Shown here piece after piece: positions 54,423-64,000 of a stretch of DNA of 64,000 nucleotides. This stretch comes from Symbiodinium kawagutii (Eukaryota; Sar; Dinophyceae; Suessiales; Symbiodiniaceae): assembly GCA_009767595.1 (NCBI GenBank), contig VSDK01017506.1:62001-126000 (forward strand), given 5' to 3'. The notes beneath the pieces were generated by a model. The model saw nothing but the letters and a program-made list of their open reading frames with translations. It was not told the origin of the DNA and did no database searches. The first letter of the stretch is position 1. Each line of letters opens with the position of its first letter. Both the position numbers and the translations under genes were made by a program.

Positions 54423-54970
54423 GTCGCAGGATGACAGCAACACTAAGTTGCCGACCGGTGAATTTCCAGGCCTTCAAAAATATAATCCTTGGGCCTGCAG
54501 TTTGGATACAATCACTATGGAGGTATAGTTTCTTCGATTTGTTTATTGATGGGTGGGATTAGATGGATTTACCAATAAAACAATGAAAACAATTATTTGA
54601 ATACCATGTATTTACTGTAGTCCGTTGATGCAACATATTTTGTGATTTACTCGTACCATAAGATCCCATATGTGCACCACTACAATTGAATCCCTTCACC
54701 ACCCCCCCCACCGGTGGCAGCCAACAGCGACTGAAGCATGGTTTTCTACCTAGAGTCGACGATCCGTTTGCAGTTAGCGCATGAGATGTTGGAGCCCGTT
54801 AGGCAACCAAGGTCGCCCGTAAAGGTAGCTCTCGGCGTTTCGCAACTGCCATCATGTTTGATGTTTCTTGAAGGTAACGACTGGTCCACCATCTCTGGTT
54901 GGGTTTCCCAGTCAAAGTCTGGCTGCACGGCCGGGGACAAACATCTCCCACCAGAACCTCCGCTGTGGAG

Positions 54971-55023
54971 GTCTGCGAAGCTGTTGCGCGCAGCGAAGTT
55001 GCCATCCTTCATGCAGCTTAGCG
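54971..55023 (+). CDS. Predicted exon: second half of S4 and S4-S5 linker
   Basis: Acceptor TGTGGAG|G, frame SAKLLRAAKLPSFMQLS, donor GTTGCT, phase 2 to 1. With the previous exon the basic residues stay in strict register of three (R1,4,7,10, then K19, R22, K25). RAAKLPSFMQ is a typical S4-S5 linker. The minus strand is open over 54,746-55,039 with good codon periodicity, which is the main reason for caution. Confidence 0.65.
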
Positions 55024-55587
55024 GTTGCTGTGGGGACATGTGAAATGCAGGATGCGTGGTATGATGGCATGAACCTTGTTACTAGTGGTCATAAATGATT
55101 GTTACTGGTTGATTGTTGATGATGGCTGTATCGACTGTTGATGATGGTTCTATCGACATTTCTTTTTCATGAACAATAGAGTTGAATGATTGCTGATGAT
55201 GGTCAATACGCTAATGAAACACTACTACACTATTGTTAATGATGGATGGTTAATAAAGTTTGGTGAATGGTTGAAGACACGGGACGGCATCGGTGCAGGA
55301 GAAGTAACCCCTGACCATGGTACGCTAGGTCATTTTTGATCACTGGGGTATAATTCAACCATTTGACAAGCATAGCCATGAAGGACCAGGTTCAATCCTT
55401 AACATTGGACATTGACATGTTTACCTTGAGATCATTAGAATGCACTTTGAGAGCTGATTAATTTGGATCCATGGACTTTAGTCCGCATGTTTCTTGAGTT
55501 TAACCAACCTTTGGCGTCGTCCAATGTTGTCTATCTATTGCAACAGCATGCAACAGCTAGTTTCTCTGGCAAAACCGCTCATTTGAC

Positions 55588-55687
55588 TGGCTGGTGGTTT
55601 TAGTCATTGTTTATTCCCTTGTAATTATTCAGAAATGCTGCGTTGACCGATATTTTTCATAGGGGTGGTGAGCACCACCAACCAGGT
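55588..55687. mobile_element. MITE family C copy
   Basis: Ends GACTGGCTGGTGGTTTTAGT and GGTGAGCACCACCAACCAGG. An extra right end (GTTGAAACCACCAACCAG) lies at about 55,722. Confidence 0.65.
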
Positions 55688-55884
55688 TTCTTTTCCAGTA
55701 ATTCTTAAGAAATGCTTGAAGTTGAAACCACCAACCAGAAAGTATTCCCTAGGTTTTTGTCATTAAGAAATGGTTGAAGTTGACCAGATTATAGTTGGTA
55801 TATCCCATATTATTGCTTACTATCCCATTGTGCATAACCATTGTTAACCATGAACAAACCAAAGACTGGTTGGTTGACAGACGC

Positions 55885-56000
55885 GCATCTTTTCCACGAC
55901 GGGGTGGCTGTTCGCAGCACCAAGCAGCTGGAGATGCTCCGGGTTCGCGTGCTACCGCGTGGGGCTGGAAGACAGCAGCACCGACCAACGACTGGCGCTG
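55885..56000 (+). other. GC-rich island inside the S4-S5 intron, possible extra exon
   Basis: Three open + frames: HLFHDGVAVRSTKQLEMLRV, ASFPRRGGCSQHQAAGDAPG and WLFAAPSSWRCSGFACYRVG. Not needed by the channel model, because the exons at 54,971 and 57,138 already join in phase. It may be an alternative exon or relic. Confidence 0.3.
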
Positions 56001-56001
56001 G

Positions 56002-56113
56002 GATATGGTGATTTTCAAGCCATTGGGATACCCCCGAATCATCCAATAACAATCAGTTGTAATAATGAACCAACCATTTTGGGGGTCCATATTTTGAGAA
56101 ACACCCATATAAA
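56002..56113. mobile_element. MITE family B copy
   Basis: Ends ATATGGTGATTTTCAAGCCA and CCATATTTTGAGAAACACCC. Confidence 0.7.
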
Positions 56114-56147
56114 GCATGGATCAGCAGAGTCATGATTTCGGTGGTTA

Positions 56148-56233
56148 CGGGATGGTTTCTTAAAATAGGGATAGCTATTTTTGGTTAGAAACCAACTATT
56201 TGTGGGGTTCCCTATTTTGAGAAACCCTGATGT
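56148..56233. mobile_element. Short MITE family B copy
   Basis: Ends GGGATGGTTTCTTAAAATAG and TTCCCTATTTTGAGAAACCC; internally deleted. The pair 56,002 and 56,148 lie in tandem. Confidence 0.7.
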
Positions 56234-57137
56234 AGGTTGTGTCCCCATGTGTCACCATTTTTCCAGGTCGTAGTTCTCCCTCAAAGTGGTTGATGAACAG
56301 GAAAAAAGACAGGAGATCCATCAACCACTAGTTCTTACCAGGAATATTTGAAAAAACGAGATGAACAGTAAAAGACAATTACTTAACGTGTTTGATGAAT
56401 AACTTCCACTAATGCTACCAGCAATTGCTGGTGTCAAGTATGGCTCGTTGATGAATATGTATCCCCCACTACTGGGTTTGATCTACTGATTCGAGGGAAC
56501 AAACAGAAGCCTTTGCAACCAGTTCAACCCATGCAGTGCCCCCGGCCACACTCATGGTTTGCGAGGAAGTCTTTACCCTTCGTGAGCCGATCTGAGTACA
56601 TCACGCTGAGTTTGGGCATTGCAACTTGACATGCTGGGGATGGTGTTGGGCTTCGAAATGCGAGCTTCAAGGATGTGAGTGTGGGCAAAGCGTACTGAAT
56701 ACTGAACTTTAAAGTGTTTTGTGCAAAGTGACATTAGAAAGCAAGAGCAACACTATTCCGAACTGGATTATCTGACGACACCATTCCCCATTTCATTTAC
56801 ACCCTATCATCAGACATGTTTCCCAAGTCCCGTTGTTTGAAGCTGCAACATCCTGAGCTAAGTCCACAACTCGAACCTATGCACCCTGCTAGGCTCTGGT
56901 GCACTCTGAAACCAAGACCTGGCAATATCAGGATTTGTCAGCCATTTGGCGTGATCATCAATTAGTAGCGCCATTTTAGTGGAAAGCAATGGAAATCACG
57001 TTAATGTTACTTCAAGATCTATGTCAACCATTCAATCATGATGTGCATGATCGGTCTTTGGCATGTGACTTATGTGAATCAACTCGAGTCCTGTGGGCTC
57101 CACTATTTAGCATCCACGCACACTGCTTGATCCCCAG

Positions 57138-57234
57138 CGTTCGCTGTGGCAACTCAGTTGAGACAACTGCTTGGCATTCTCTTCATCAATCACACCATTG
57201 CATCGGTGTGGTATTTGCCGCTTGGCCGCCTTAG
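57138..57234 (+). CDS. Predicted exon: S5 helix of voltage-gated channel
   Basis: Acceptor ATCCCCAG; frame FAVATQLRQLLGILFINHTI then ASVWYLPLGRL; donor GC type (AG|GCTTGG); phase 1 to 2. LxILFINHTIAxxWYxxLG is the S5 signature (NHxxAxxWY) of EAG/HCN/CNG-type channels. Start phase agrees with 55,023. A GT donor five bases later (after CTTG) would leave phase 1 and not fit. Confidence 0.8.
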
Positions 57235-58079
57235 GCTTGGTGCTACCCCAGGATTTTCGAACCGCCAGTGGCCAGTAACGCACTATCGGGCACAATGTAA
57301 CGTATGTTGCGTGTCGATTCTTACCTTTAAGCTTAAGTACAAGTACTTGTGTTGAATAGCTAGAATTCCTGAAACTTCAGCAGTTATCAGAAGTGGCTCA
57401 GAAAATCGCTAGAAAACCACGATGCAGCCAACGGCCAGATGCCCTCCATGGTAACAAACAATCAACCCATATCAAACCTAAGGAGTTCCAAGCACCCCTA
57501 AGCCCTTCCAAAATGTTTTTAGCAGGCAAGCACTGCTGGGCTGTGCAAAAGAGATTTATGGACACCCCCACACTGTTGACGATTCTTGTTTTACTGACCC
57601 TACAATTAGCCATGATGGAGCATTGCAGGCAACTACCATCATCACAAACTGTGGATCAACCACCGATATCCCATGTTTATTGTTGTGGTTGTTGATGGTT
57701 GTTGTTCTTTTCCCCGGGATCAACCAGCACTGGTACTTCCCGAGCAGCCGTCACTGGCCATTATCAGGCATGAATAGCTTCTCTCTTTGGCAATAATCAT
57801 GCAGCCCACCATATTCGCCAATCACTGGCGAGCATCAGCCATCAAGAATATCTATGATGGAGACTATTGTGATCGTTGACTTGTTGATATGCATGCAACG
57901 CAAATCCGGGATGAATCAATCTCCCTATTATCAGTTATATAAACTCTTCTAGCTCCTCCAAATCTTGCCAATACTGAATGCTTTGCCCACAAATTACACT
58001 GCACCTCAAAATATCCCCCTCTCCATTGCTCGCCCTGTGCTTTGATGGAGCTGATGAGTTTGATTCAGCTCATGCCTGG

Positions 58080-58625
<546 letters not shown>

Positions 58626-59176
58626 TGTCTGCCACAAATTGTGAATTCCAACGGTTTGGCACCACCAAAAGGGCAACATGTTTCCATTTCCCCATTGATA
58701 GATCCGTGATTGAACTCCTTTAAAGCAAATGCTTTTCTGAGTCTCAGAAAGGGTACCCTTGTCGAGGGCTCATCACCCCCAAACATTTTGGGGCCGCCCA
58801 TCAATCATTTTAACACATTTCAGCGCTGGGTTTAATAGCCAATTTCATCTCGCAATGATCAATTTTAATTTAACATAATCAAACTCAATTCAGAATACAT
58901 TGAATTCAATTCATAGGAATCACATTCCATTCCTGAAAGTCCAAGTAAATAAATGATCATGATAATCAAATTGAAATTGAAATAGTCAAATTGAAGTTGT
59001 TGGCTGGTTGGTAGTCTAATTGGTGGGATTAGAAAACAACTGTTTTTTGCAGACCTTGTCGACCTTTATTATCAATTCGGGGTCAACATCAGACAACCGT
59101 TGATGGTTGAAGTTCGAAAGATATCAACCATCACTGGTACTCATGAGACATCAGTCACAATATCCGCGATCATGAA

Positions 59177-59269
59177 TAATAGGGGTACCCCCAAATCATC
59201 AACTATTAAGCACTATTAACAGTAAATCGACCATTTTTAAGGGTCCACTATTGTGAGAAACCACCCTCT
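59177..59269. mobile_element. MITE family B copy, left end truncated
   Basis: AATAGGGGTACCCCCAAATC at left, GTCCACTATTGTGAGAAACC at right. It ends about 57 bp upstream of the exon at 59,326. Confidence 0.6.
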
Positions 59270-59325
59270 CAACCGTGACTGATCCCTATGAACGGAAGCA
59301 ATTCTCAAACGGCTCGATGGCGGAG

Positions 59326-59372
59326 GTTGGGGCAGAACAACGGCTGGCTCACGACCTACGAAATTCCTACCA
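59326..59372 (+). CDS. Predicted exon: S5-pore linker
   Basis: Acceptor GGCGGAG|G, frame LGQNNGWLTTYEIPT, donor GTGATT, phase 2 to 1. NNGWL plus an acidic/aromatic stretch is a typical outer-vestibule turret before the pore. The A left at the 3' end and CT at the next exon restore Thr (IPT|T|DARY). Confidence 0.7.
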
Positions 59373-60589
59373 GTGATTGGTGGAAACTTGGAACACAGAA
59401 GTGGGGGGCCGGCAACGGTGATCAATAGCCTAGAAACCAACGCCAAAGGGAATACAGCCAACAACACAAGGTAGATTAAGCAGAAATGTTTGCTGATTGG
59501 TTTCAGTTGATTGTGTTTTGATCGTTTTTAGATCTTTGGCTTGACTTGTTCGTGGTGTTGGAGGTTGTGATTTGGTGAGCTGGCTGGCACGTGCCGCGTG
59601 CTGCTTGGAGTTCCTCTCTGCAGGAAATGTCAGGATCCTGTTTCACCGCAGACCTTAATATTATGAATCATTGACATTCAAAATAGCCACTACCATGCAG
59701 TAACATGACCCTGTTGTTCATACTAACTGCCGCTTTAGAGTTCATGTGTCATATTTACATTTATTTTTGTATTTATATCTATATATGTTTATTTTTGAAG
59801 GTATACATATAGATATGTATGATATATCTTTACATATATATTATCTGTATATACAAATGTCAATTGCTACTATCATACAATAAGAATTTTTCACTGCGAT
59901 GACGATGGTCTGCAATATTTTGGCGTTGTGATTCCTTCGCGAACCCGGCGATTCCTCTAGATCCCTAAAGTGTATGGATTCCCTACTGGGGGCCGGACAC
60001 AAGGGAGGATGAAAAGGGAAGGGATAAATGCCTCCATTTCATTAAAACATCATTCAGTTCCCAAGGTCCTAAAACAGGATCAACGCTTAGAATTTAGAAC
60101 TTCTTTGTCTCTATATACTGATCCAGCAACGACGGTAGACAATACAAGCACTTGCGACCCTGGCCGATGCTGTCAACACGCCCTCGTAGTTTGACAAAGC
60201 TATGTTGCTGTAAGCTGCCTCGCCAAAAGTCACATCTTCTCAAAGAGCCTTATGACCTGCCTCCTTTGAATTGGATGCAATCTGAGAAGGTTGAGTCCTC
60301 CACATTTTTGATGTATACATGAAGCAAGTACACGATCCTGGTCCTCTCATTTGTTGCGTCTTCAAGTTATTGCATGTAGTAGTTGATTAATTTTGTGCAT
60401 CTCTCTTCGACACCCCTGGTCTCCATGTGTTCTTTGAAGTCTCTTCGTCGTGTCGACTTGTTCAGGTCACATTTCCCGCATCCCCCAACAAAATCTGATG
60501 GATTCCCTCCCTCGACTCACTGGCACTTACAGGCTGTTTAGTCCGAAGCAGAACCGTTAACCACTACTGACTGATCTCCCTTCTGTTTG

Positions 60590-61165
60590 ACAAGTGTAAC
60601 ACTACCGACCGTTACCAGCCACTATGAACCATTCTAAACCATTATCAGCAATGACAAACCATTATGAACTGCTATCATCCGTTCTTATTAGCCATTATGA
60701 ACCGACACCAGTCATTGTGAACCACAATGAGAGAACCGTCATGAAGCACTGTAAACTGTCATCCGCCATAATGAACCCCTGTAAGCCATAATCAACCATG
60801 ATAAACAATTATTTGGCATAATGACCCAGCATCAACCATTTTCAGCTCCTTTGAAAGCATTTAGAACATTTATGAACGAGCATCAGACATTCCGAACCAA
60901 TATCTACCACTGTGAACCAATGTCAGCCATAATGAAGCAGTATGAACCATTATCAGCCACTTTGTGAAGCATTGTCAGCCAGGATGAACCGTTTCACAGC
61001 CATCATGAAACGTTGTGAAGCATGATCAGTTATTACGAACCATTTTCAGCCAGTGTGAACAAATGAAGCTTCATCAGCCATGATCAATCATTATCAACCA
61101 TTATGAGTTATTGTGAAACATTATCAGCCACTATGAAGCGTTATTGGACTGTGTGAAGCGTTAAT
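60590..61165. repeat. Degenerate short-period repeat
   Basis: More than 25 variants of AACCATTATCAGCCATTATG in loose tandem; reads like a decayed minisatellite of about 22 bp. Confidence 0.7.
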
Positions 61166-61370
61166 TTTGTCATAGTCAAATTGTTTGCAAAGATTATCGA
61201 AATCAATAGCGGATATGTTAGATCCATATTCATAGGCCCCCTTTCAATGTAAATCTATATTGAGCAAGTAAAGTGGTGTTTTTTTTAGGGGGGGGTGCAT
61301 CCACCATTACCAACCACCACATACCATGAGTTGGTTGCTTATCATCCCTATTGTTGACAGTCATGAACCC

Positions 61371-61493
61371 TTATGGCTGTGGGTCAGTTCACCCCGTACC
61401 CCTGGTTCCCCTATCATTAGCCATTGTTTTCCCTACGATTTGGTTGCTTATCAGAAGCCATGAAATTGATGGTTAACTGCTTGACCCATAGCC
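61371..61493. mobile_element. MITE family A copy
   Basis: Ends TATGGCTGTGGGTCAGTTCA and ACTGCTTGACCCATAGCCTG. A partial second right end (CTGCTTGACCTATAGCTGG) follows at about 61,582. Confidence 0.8.
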
Positions 61494-61672
61494 TGATAGT
61501 TGGTATATCCCCTAGTATTGTTGCTTATGATCCCCTATTATTGACCATTGTCCAGCTAGAAATCACCATTGTTGTTGGTTGGTGAGCTGCTTGACCTATA
61601 GCTGGAACCCTTATAAACCACCATGTTTCCCCAAATTGTTTCTCATGATGAACTCTTTGGAGGGATCGTCAG

Positions 61673-61758
61673 CTGACGCAAGGTACACGTACCTCATTAC
61701 GCTGCACTGGAGCCTTACTCAGTTCACACCTGCCAGCATGACGGCGCGGTGGAGAGAG
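61673..61758 (+). CDS. Predicted exon: pore loop with non-canonical filter
   Basis: Acceptor GATCGTCAG, frame DARYTYLITLHWSLTQFTPA then SMTARWRE, donor GTGGTG, phase 1 to 0. YLITLHWSLT aligns with the pore helix YxxSLYWSxTT of this superfamily. Where potassium channels read TVGYGD, this reads TQFTPASM, so the K+ filter is absent. I recall the same LTQFTPASM string in dinoflagellate channels annotated as KCNH- or CNG-like. The last seven residues (TARWRE) are unusual and the true donor may differ. Confidence 0.85.
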
Positions 61759-62359
61759 GTGGTGGGTGGTGGTTTCAGGCATGTTCTTGTTTTGATTTTT
61801 GCTTGATCCAGCTGTTCACAGTTCAAGTTCAAGCTTATATTTAACATTATTTAACCATTAACCATTCTTAGCACCATGGTGGACCGTTATACCTGTTAGT
61901 GATCTTGTTCTTAAGTCTGCCTTATGAACACCAAACTGGCAAGTAGTAAGTACATGATTACTCCACAGTCCTTTTTACACCATGAGTCACGCGATTGTTA
62001 GCCACTTTGGCCTCAGTTTTTTGCCGTCAATATCAGCATTATCACTTTTGTCATTTTTTCATGATGATCACAATCATCAACCTTTTGTCAATGACATGCC
62101 ATTCCTCAAATAGTTTCAGAACTATTATTGTCAGCATCATTTGCATTGTCAACACTATTGCTAGTGTCGGTATCATCTTTATCATTTGATTAACACTATT
62201 GTTAAGCATTCTCAGCATATAACCACCATTTCATCAACATTGATCATTATCATCATTGTCGCCTTATCATCATTGTCGCCATCTTATTTATAAATGCCAT
62301 TGTTCATGAACTTAACTGGTAATTAATTATCATCACCATTTTCCAACACAATTCCATTC

Positions 62360-62432
62360 ATGACGCTTAACTATCATCATCATCACCATCAACATCATCA
62401 CCATCAATATCATCAGCATCATTGTCACCATA
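62360..62432. repeat. (ATC)n-rich tract
   Basis: CATCATCATCACCATCAACA and similar; a purer (ATC) array lies at 62,890-62,932. Confidence 0.8.
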
Positions 62433-62435
62433 TCG

Positions 62436-62525
62436 GGCTGTTGGTTTGTAAACATTTTTGATTTTACCTATTATTAACACATGTTTGGTTGGTTGACTAA
62501 TGGGGGTGGTTCAACCACCAACCAC
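62436..62525. mobile_element. MITE family C copy
   Basis: Ends GGGCTGTTGGTTTGTAAACA and GGGTGGTTCAACCACCAACC. Confidence 0.6.
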
Positions 62526-62971
62526 ATATAATACATATATATGTGTATTTAGTTAGTTTTATTTATATATATATTTCTATTTATTTATTTATATTTGAAA
62601 ACAGTTCATTACATCAGATCATATACATATCTTACGCATAGTGTTATCCCCTTATCATTAAACTCCTTGTTATATATCATTATCATCACCATTTTACCAA
62701 CAAACATCAATTCATGTATAATCAGTGTCACTGTCACCATGATCACAAATCATAAATTACAAGTCAGTAGAAAATTTGAGTCACCATAATGATAAATAAC
62801 CATAAATCAAGTCAGTAATAAGTATCATGGTCCATTCATAAATTATCATCACTGTCACCAGTATTGACTCAACTATAACGCTTAAGTACCATTATCATCA
62901 CCATCATCATCATCATCATCATCATCATCACTGTGACCAGTATTGACTGCACTACTGGGCTTTCCTGTCAG

Positions 62972-63054
62972 GTGCAGCCAACGAATTTGGAGGAGCGCGC
63001 CTTCAACGTTGCTGTGGTGATCTTCGCCTTGGTGACCTTCTCATCCTTCGTGTC
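62972..63054 (+). CDS. Predicted exon: S6 helix of voltage-gated channel
   Basis: Acceptor CCTGTCAG|G; frame VQPTNLEERAFNVAVVIFAL then VTFSSFV; phase 0 to 2 with a GC-type donor (TC|GCTTGG). (N)LEERxFNVxVxxFALVxFSSFVSS is the S6 pattern I associate with dinoflagellate channels of this class. Reading on past the GC donor gives a Gly/Pro-rich peptide to TGA at 63,130-63,132, which I regard as intron. Confidence 0.85.
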
Positions 63055-63355
63055 GCTTGGAAACGGCACGCCGAGCGCTTCAGGGCATGAGGTGAAACCC
63101 AACGCGCCAGTTGTTGGGTCACCCGAATGGTGAGTAAAGATTGGTTGAACATGATTTTTTATGATTTTTTTTACATCTAAAAAACTTGATTTTTTAGATG
63201 TATGCAAAAAACAGATTTTTTGGATGCAAGTACTGTAAAGATTGGTTGAACATGATACAGACCAATGATGACCTAAAGATCAGGTCAAGGGCATGGGATG
63301 TTTCAGCCCACCACTTCAGTGTTTGCAGAAGGTTCTCTCCATTGCAAGGGTATTA

Positions 63356-63477
63356 TCTGGCTATGGGTCAAGCAGTTACCCAACCAATTTCATGGGGGAC
63401 AATAACCAACAATTTCATAGGGAAACAATGGTTAGTGATAGGGGAACCAGGGGTACAGGGTTTTGACCCACTGCCAT
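63356..63477. mobile_element. MITE family A copy
   Basis: Ends CTGGCTATGGGTCAAGCAGT and GTTTTGACCCACTGCCATCT; lies in the 450-bp intron between S6 and the next exon. Confidence 0.8.
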
Positions 63478-63505
63478 CTTCTCTATCGCAAGGCCGTTCT
63501 CTCAG

Positions 63506-63590
63506 GTCCAGCATCACAAACCTGATGACACACTTGAGAAACTTAGCGGCTTGGCTGTACCTGCGACCATGGCGAGCGGCGGTTCGGAAG
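63506..63590 (+). CDS. Predicted exon: post-S6 linker of channel
   Basis: Acceptor CTCTCAG|G; frame SSITNLMTHLRNL, then AAWLYLRPWRAAVRK to a GTGATG donor; start phase 2 fits S6. SSITNxMTxLRNL follows S6 (FVSS) in this class. The exon may end earlier, at a GC donor after TTA (63,544). The cyclic-nucleotide-binding-like domain expected further on would lie beyond the window. Confidence 0.7.
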
Positions 63591-64000
63591 GTGATGGTTA
63601 CAATGAAAGTGCTGGCAATGTTTTTGGGGCATGCGATGGCAGGCTGAACCACATGTTGTGATGACTTGCCACGGATCTTACAACACACTCCCTTTGCCAA
63701 TTCATGCTCTGTAGAATTTGATGATTCCTCACTGCCACATGCCTGTGTTGTATTTTTGATCGATTTATTGGCTTGTTGATGTGAAGGTGAGTGTTTGTGC
63801 GACAGAACATATTAAAATTGATGGCCCTGCTACCTCGAGTTCCCAAGTGGCCTAAAGAATCTTGAAGTCCTTACACAAACATAGCAATGTATCAACAAGT
63901 CAACTTCAAATCTTAAATATATATGTGACTTTCAAAGAAATTATCAAATGGAATCTAACGTTTGTATGTCTCGAACAACTGTCAAACAAAAAATTCAGGA
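63591..64000. other. Intron at right edge, no exon seen
   Basis: AT-rich sequence without a GC island. The gene is incomplete at 64,000. Confidence 0.5.

Noticed and set aside
59970-60194. 74-codon open frame on +
   Set aside because: No GC rise, no splice sites, and it lies inside the intron between the turret and pore exons, which join in phase.
62972-63133. Read-through of the S6 exon to TGA at 63,130-63,132 as a truncated channel
   Set aside because: The peptide after FSSFV (Gly/Pro-rich) does not fit any channel, whereas a GC donor at 63,055 joins the frame exactly to SSITNLMTHLRNL. An intron-retaining isoform remains possible.

Overview
This is a eukaryotic window, most likely from a dinoflagellate nuclear genome (Suessiales/Symbiodiniaceae-like). 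The reasons are: short coding exons (33-250 nt) in a sea of AT-richer intron sequence; all coherent exons on the + strand; splice donors that include GC and GA as well as GT, with acceptors often of the form AG|G; and an ion-channel pore of a type I associate with dinoflagellate channels. There are no bacterial operons, rRNA genes, CRISPR arrays or convincing tRNAs. Almost no long open reading frame is a gene. Exons were found by reading GC-rich islands in all frames and asking whether splice sites and intron phase join neighbouring islands. They are predictions made by eye; the confidence values reflect that.

The best supported gene occupies about 46.7-64.0 kb and runs off the right edge. 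Its exons spell, in order and in matching splice phase, a six-transmembrane voltage-gated channel of the EAG/HCN/CNG-like superfamily: a S1-like helix (52,069), S2 (53,338), the S2-S3 linker and S3 (53,717), a long S4 split over two exons (54,321 and 54,971), S5 (57,138), the S5-pore linker (59,326), the pore loop (61,673), S6 (62,972) and the post-S6 linker (63,506). The pore reads HWSLTQFTPASM where potassium channels carry TVGYG/GFG. Upstream exons (46,696; 47,768; 48,393; 48,639; 48,892) probably encode its cytosolic N-terminus, including a Pro/Gly-rich segment and an EF-hand-like loop.

Further left are less certain genes of unknown family. (1) About 6.86-11.2 kb: a phase-consistent chain with hydrophobic segments. 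(2) About 17.6-21.9 kb: a possible small gene from an ATG at 17,646 to an acidic C-terminus with a TAA at 21,875-21,877. (3) From an ATG at 22,771 through scattered exons to a TAG at 45,749-45,751; this may be several genes. It includes an acidic/glycine-rich exon (39,122), a transmembrane exon (42,761) and a phase-locked block at 43,380-45,099. Isolated exons also occur at 112-198, 2.66-2.78 kb and 4.8 kb.

The non-coding space is packed with small palindromic MITE-like elements of four families (A-D, about 75-170 bp each, over 40 copies), plus simple repeats, minisatellites, a 1.1-kb element with terminal inverted repeats (27.2-28.3 kb) and a separated inverted repeat (14.6 and 16.2 kb). The block 10.9-17.5 kb is almost free of these elements and looks different from the rest. 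Two assembly gaps are present (21,753-21,781 and 58,435-58,540).
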